From Diphasiastrum complanatum (taxonomy: Eukaryota; Streptophyta; Lycopodiopsida; Lycopodiales; Lycopodiaceae), in assembly GCA_029204225.1 (NCBI GenBank), contig CM055099.1, positions 50,629,291 through 50,693,290 of the forward strand: 64,000 nt of DNA. Direction: 5' to 3'. The notes beneath the pieces are model-generated. The model was not told the DNA's origin and searched no databases. It saw only the letters and a program-made list of their open reading frames with translations. Each line of letters opens with the position of its first letter. The first letter of the stretch is position 1. Made by a program: the position numbers and the translations under genes. Positions 59,481 through 64,000 of the stretch are shown here, one piece after another.

Positions 59481-59718
59481 AGGATGAAAGTAATGGCGAA
59501 GCGTAAGATGCCTGCCCATTCAAAATCACGTGTCAAGCGCAAGGTTATTGAGCCGCAATATGATGTAAGGACGGAGCTGATAATGTTGTTGATATTGATT
59601 TTCCTACTCAAGTTCCTAATACTCATGCTGAGTAGGTTTCTCTTAAAGTTGTTAATCATGTTGAGAATGTTGCTCTTAACTGCTGACCTTGTTGAGTAAC
59701 ATGATGTAGGCTCTAGAA

Positions 59719-60130
59719 TTGGATCATAATGCATTCATAACTAGCCATCAAGAAGCATCAAACGAGAGCTCCTGGTTTATGGATTCTAGAGCCACACAAC
59801 ATATGACCAACCATATTGGCTATTTCAAGTCCTATACACCTACAATACCAAAAACTATGTTCACCTGGGTGACAATAGCACACATGCTATCAAAGGTGAA
59901 GGTACAATAAGATTAAGCTTTGCAAATGATCAATCCAAACTACTTTTTGCACTTTGTAAGCAAAATTACAAATCTAGGACACAAAGTAGAATTCGAATCT
60001 GATCAATGTAAATTAGTCGATAGGACAGGCAAGATCCTAGCACTCGAAAAGAGACATAGATATTATACAGATTAAGTCATTACTTTTTTGCCTCTAGTCA
60101 GGCTCTCAGTACTTCTGTACAGATCAATAA
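59719..60130 (+). pseudogene. Copia G2 protease and GAG-pre
   Basis: SSWFMDSRATQHMTNHIGYF is a copia protease with DSRA (59782-59793) instead of DSGA. After a shift, LGDNSTHAIKGEG-like and EFESDQCKLVDRTGKILA text follows. Stops interrupt it. No gag or LTR is preserved upstream. Confidence 0.7.
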
Positions 60131-60969
60131 AAGTTTACTTTGGCATTATAGACTTGGTCATTTGAATCATGTTTCTATATTGCACATGTCCAAACAATCC
60201 ATTTTTTTTTATCTCGACTACCCAGATAGGAAAACTGAATTACATGTTTGTCAAGACTATTTAGTCAGTAAGCAAGCTAGGAAACCATTTAGATCAAGCC
60301 ATCAGCATGTTGCTAGAGGATTGTTAGATATTGTACATACAGACATATGTGGCCCAATGTAGAATCCTTCATTGAAGGATGCAAAGTACTTCATCACTTT
60401 TATTGATGAATTTTCCAAAAGAACAATGATGTACCTTCAACCTCTTTAAAGTCTTCAAAGAGCATGCAGAGAAAGAAACTGGTAAGAAGATTAAAGCCTT
60501 GAGGTCTGACAATGATGGAGAATATATCTCTACTGAATTCAAGGAGTGTTGTAAGAGCCAAGGCATTGAACAGTAGTTTATTACTTCCTATTCGCCTTAG
60601 TCTAAAGGCTTAGCTGAGAGGAAGAATCGTACCCTGGTCGAGTCAGCCAAATGCGTGTTGGCACACGCATCATTACCAAAGAGTTTCTGGGCTGAAGTTG
60701 TCTTCACTACAGCTTACATCCAAAACAGATGTTCAACATGGGCCCTCTCAGGCAAAACACCCCATGAGATTTGGACAGGATCTAAGCCTTTAGTGAAGAA
60801 CCTACGATGCATCGCCTACTTGCAGATCCCAAAGGAGACAAGGAAGAAATTCGACTTCCAAGGTCTGAAGACCATCCTAATCGAATACACTCCCTCTGAC
60901 AACACTCATAAGTTGTACAAAATCAATACCCAACATATTTTATTCAGTAGGGATATTTATCGAGGATAA
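60131..60969 (+). pseudogene. Copia G2 integrase
   Basis: 60162-60362 has LNHVSILHMS-like finger text and LLDIVHTDICGPM (first catalytic Asp). Then FITFIDEFSKRTMMYL, KIKALRSDNDGEYISTEFKE (second Asp), a stop in GIEQ*FITSYSP, and GLAERKNRTLVESAKCVLA (Glu), running open through 60655-60969. The finger CxxC is damaged (CQDYL). Several stops are present. Confidence 0.75.
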
Positions 60970-61690
60970 GTTCATCGACTTCAAAGGCAAAAGCAAAGTT
61001 CCATACGAACCTTTGGCACCTGCCACCAACACGACAATTTGAGCCTCTGCTTAAGCATATCAATAGTCCATCAGTTATTGAACATCAAGTGAGAAGAAGA
61101 CGTTGTTGTTACTCAACGACAAGTCCAAGGATTGGATCATTAGCCAACGCTACCTCCAAGAAGATCGTACCAAGGGCGCTCACAGCCCACATGGTATATT
61201 GATGAGTCTGCCTATCTTTTAGTTTAAGGATTGACTATTGTCGAACAGGCACTTAGCCAACCAGACTCTGGTCTCTAGAGAGAAGCGATGGACAAAGACT
61301 ATTCCTCTCTTATCAAGAACCAGACATGGTCATTAGTCTGATCAAGAACCACCTGGCAGCAATCTTATTGATTTCAAATGGGTCTTTAAGATCAAATACA
61401 ATGCTAATGAAGGAAGGCCAACTAGTGGTACGAGGATTTTCTTAGATCCCTAACATCGACTACAACGAGACTTTCAATCCAGTAGTGAAGCATTCATCGA
61501 TCCAAATCCTCATATCTTTTGCTACTGTAGCCGACCTCAAAGTACATCAATTCACTGTACAGACAACTTATCTGAACGAAGTCATCGAAGAGGACATCTA
61601 TATGCTACAGCCTGAGGGATACGTTCTTGAAGGTGTGAAACATCATGTCTGCAAACTCCATAAAGCACTTAATGGCTTGACCGATGGATC
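60970..61690 (+). pseudogene. Copia G2 linker and N-terminal RT
   Basis: Frames are badly shifted from 60970 to 61480 (AMDKDYSSLIKNQTWSLV is visible near 61285). From 61485 the frame SIQILISFATVADLKVHQFT, EEDIYMLQPEGYVLEGVKHH and VCKLHKALNGL is clear. It then jumps to the RT tail at 61684, so the palm with its catalytic YVDD is deleted. Confidence 0.7.
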
Positions 61691-62258
61691 CAGGCCTACG
61701 ATTTTGGAAGGAGCAATGTCCTCAAACCAAGCAAGAAGAGGAGCATATGAGAGAGTATCAATATCAATCGATACTTGGATATCCCATGTATGCAATGGCT
61801 TGCACAAGACCTAACATCGCTTTTGCAGTCAACTCACTAAGCCAATTCATGGCTAATTATGACATCACCCATTAGAAGGCCCTTATAAGAGTCATGAGAT
61901 ATAGTCAAGCTACAATGGACTAGTGCATCTGCTATGGGGAAGTCGACAATGACAATCTCCATCGGATCAGTGGATACTCAAATGCAAGCTGGGGAGGAGA
62001 TGTAAATATTCATAAATCCACATCTGGATCTACATTCTTCCTCAACAGTGGTCCGATCTCATGGAACAGTCATAAGCAAATCTATGTTGCTCTTTCCTCT
62101 ACAGAAGCAGAGTACATTGCTACTTCCCAAGCTATTAAAGAAGCAATTTGAATGAGAAATTTACTGTCAAATATTAGTCTGAATTAGTACACTCCAACAA
62201 TTGTATTTTGTGATAGTCAGAATGTCATTGCCTTATCGGCCAACCTAGATTTCACTCT
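61684..62258 (+). pseudogene. Copia G2 RT tail and RNase H (first part)
   Basis: MDPGLRFWKEQCPQTKQEEE and YPMYAMACTRPNIAFAVNSL open the segment. RNase H follows with SYSNASWGGDVN-type text (the first Asp is Asn: SNASW), LSSTEAEYIATSQAIKEAI and FCDSQNVIALSAN. In-frame stops occur (for example TAG after DITH and TGA after KEAI). It is about 85-90% similar in DNA to the G fragment at 48.3-49.1 kb and is split by the solo LTR. Confidence 0.8.
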
Positions 62259-62752
62259 AGGAGTGTTATGTCTATGTCCAGTATGTGGGAGTCCAAATGA
62301 TTCTTTGACATGAATAGCTGGTTATTCTAGTGTATAAGGTTATTAGTTATTCCTCGTCATTCCGAGCTTGGCCAGTAATGTAATTAATAATCTTATGAGG
62401 GTCCAAACCTTTAATAGGACATAGGAGCACTTGCATGGTGTTTGACTGCTATAATGCAAGAATAAGAGGTCAATTGCTTATATTTGGGTGGCATGGGGTC
62501 CTAAGAAGAATATTCTCTCCTCAAAGGAGATTCTATACCATGGAAACTCGCCCATCTCCCTATTGGATTTTTTGATTCATGAAGCCAGGATCCCCTCCTC
62601 TCTTGCATTCATTCATCATGGCTTGGGGGTGAAGTGATTAGGGTATTGACTAGCCATTTCTTGTTGGTTGGGTGGTTTTGCTCCACATGTGTCCTTTTGG
62701 TTGCATGCAATAGGATCTAGTTGGATCTTCACTTGGTGATCTTCACAAGGAG
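62259..62752. mobile_element. Solo LTR inside copia G2 (TSD AGGAG)
   Basis: The LTR spans 62264-62747 (484 bp), TGTTATGTCTATG to GATCTTCACA. It is flanked by AGGAG at 62259-62263 and 62748-62752. The interrupted RNase H text (TTTCACTCTAGGAG, then TAAGCACTTTGAGATTCG) is contiguous in the sister copy at 48952-48985. The LTR matches none of the other families in the window. Confidence 0.9.
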
Positions 62753-62896
62753 TAAGCACTTTGAGATTCGATATCACTATGTCAGGGGTAAGATTCTTGA
62801 TAGAGAGGTAAGCCTAATGTATTGTCAAAATGCAAGACGTGATTGCAGATGTGTTTACCAAGGCATTGAGCATTGATGCACACAACAAATTTTACT
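62753..62896 (+). pseudogene. Copia G2 RNase H C-terminus
   Basis: It continues HFEIRYHYVRGKILDREVSL, then the MQDVIADVFTKALSIDAHNK end with one shift. Homology to the G fragment stops at ACAAATTTTA, where the copia J LTR region begins. Confidence 0.75.
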
Positions 62897-63166
62897 TAGA
62901 ATTTGCTTCGAACAGGAACACAAATCATGCTACACAGTAACACAGACAGAAAAACACTCTCCACAGCAAGCTCACATAGCAACTACATTTCTCAAAATGA
63001 AATTACATTGTACATATAGTTGTTCACTCAGGCAACCCATGCATGACCCAGGTTGTCGTTGGCGGGACGTGTGTCCCGTCGACTTGCCTCGTGGCGAGGC
63101 CAACTGATCCTTATCAACGGATAGGACCCACAGTACAGTAACACAATGATTCTACTTTAATTCTAA
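62897..63166 (-). mobile_element. 3' LTR region of copia J
   Basis: It lies between the cut end of G2 and the J polypurine tract. A GC-rich stretch GGCGGGACGTGTGTCCCGTC (63061-63080) contains GGGACGTGTGTCCC, a near-perfect hairpin. LTR ends are not certain because the expected TG/CA ends are altered. Confidence 0.5.
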
Positions 63167-63180
63167 CTCTCTCCCTTAAA
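63167..63180 (-). other. Polypurine tract of copia J
   Basis: The plus-strand ACTCTCTCCCTTAA is TTAAGGGAGAGAG on the element strand, just downstream of the RNase H end. It fixes the minus orientation of J. Confidence 0.65.
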
Positions 63181-63222
63181 GTAGAGTCTACTTTCTATAC
63201 AGTCATATACATAGCTTTAAAG

Positions 63223-64000
63223 TCAACAAACTTTAAGTACAACAAGCTTTGATCTAAACTTATCAAACTTTTCTCCAACAAGTGGCTTAGTGAAAATATC
63301 AGATAGTTGTTCTTCTGTGCTACAATGAACAACATGAATTTCATGACTCAGCAACCTCTCACGTATAAAGTGATACTGAATCTCAATGTGTTTAGTTCTC
63401 GCATGGAACACTGGATTCTTTGCTAGCTAAATGCCACTCTGACTGTCGCTATGTAATGTCGTGGGATTGTTCTGCTTCATGCCAATTTCTTCCAAGATTT
63501 GTCTCAACCATATAGCTTCCTGGGCTGCACTACACATTGCCTTATACTCTGCTTCTGTGGTGGATAGAGCAATTGTATTTTGCTTCTTACTGGACCAGGA
63601 AAAACAACTCCCACAAAACTGAAATACATACCTTGTGGTGGATCTACGATCATCATAGTCACCTCCCCAATCCGCATCCACATAACCACACAACTTAGGT
63701 AACCCATCATGCTTCCTATAAATCAAGCCATAATCTGAAGTGCCTTTCACATAACGCAAAATGCGTTTAGCTGTCTTCCAATGCATTTCCATAGGTGCTG
63801 CCATAAACTGACTTACAATGCCAACAAAATAGCATATATCTGGTCTACTTGTGGTAAGGCAAATCAAGCTCCCTACTAACTGCCTATACAGTGTAGCATC
63901 AAATGACTGTGACTCATCAAGCTTAGAAAGCTTTTTACTTGGTTCTTTACTGGTTTGCAATCCTGCAACCTAAACCTGTGCAACAACTCTTTGACATACT
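63223..64000 (-). pseudogene. Copia J RT tail and RNase H, running off the window
   Basis: 63427-63960 (177 codons) has YRQLVGSLICLTTSRPDICY, GYVDADWGGDYDDRRSTTRY and LSTTEAEYKAMCSAAQEAIW, and ends after HSDSQSGI at a stop. 63223-63411 gives the C-terminus (FHARTKHIEIQYHFIRERLL, EEQLSDIFTKPLVGEKF). The catalytic Asp, Glu and Asp are present. One stop (TAG near 63427) separates the two parts. The rest of RT lies beyond the window edge. Confidence 0.8.

Overview
This window is plant nuclear DNA. The evidence is spliced genes with GT-AG introns, plant-type gene families, at least nine separate Ty1/copia remnants whose primer-binding sites match plant initiator tRNA-Met, hAT-type miniature elements, a Helitron helicase scrap, and long GA/CT and CA microsatellites. 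Low gene density, nested decayed retroelements and one intron of about 13.9 kb point to a large-genome land plant (fern- or gymnosperm-like). The sequence alone does not fix the species.

Layout. 0.6-5.7 kb: an LTR remnant (family A) abutting an internally deleted minus-strand copia element (B1). 7.4-8.06 kb: the 3' end of an F-box/Sel1/MYND gene, with its last intron but without its 5' part. 10.3 kb: a single lipase-like exon. 11.2-12.26 kb: a degenerate minisatellite of about 18 bp units. 12.6-28.0 kb: a complete-looking four-exon gene for a DNL (Zim17/HEP-type) zinc-finger protein. Its third intron (13,947-27,831) holds two 750-bp hAT-like elements, a gag scrap, a copia element (C) and a block of about 0.7-kb repeats. 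28.0-30.8 kb: decayed copia E. 30.8-34.9 kb: two 559-bp inverted modules around a 3.0-kb loop that contains a signal-peptidase subunit (SPC12) pseudogene and GA and CA arrays. 33.8-40.5 kb: copia F on the minus strand, interrupted by a solo LTR with a 5-bp target duplication. 40.5-40.7 kb: Helitron/PIF1 helicase fragment. 40.9-43.3 kb: a GA/CT mosaic with an A-family LTR inside, merging into copia B2 (43.3-45.9 kb). 46.8-51.5 kb: copia I (minus) split around a 3' fragment of copia G (plus), then a C-family scrap. 51.5-55.8 kb: AT-rich, gene-free sequence ending in a PBS and an LTR (family H). 56.2-57.7 kb: direct and inverted repeats rich in TTGAC cores. 57.9-59.5 kb: broken coding sequence of unknown family. 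59.7-62.9 kb: decayed copia G2 with a solo LTR inserted in its RNase H. 62.9-64.0 kb: start of copia J (minus), leaving the window.

Only the DNL gene looks intact and functional. The MYND fragment could still be transcribed, and its reading frame is open. The copia copies carry stops, deletions or catalytic-residue changes (for example YVNE for YVDD, DSRA and DIGA for DSGA, STK for STE). No copy has a complete uninterrupted polyprotein, so the elements are relics, though several LTRs keep TATA-like boxes.
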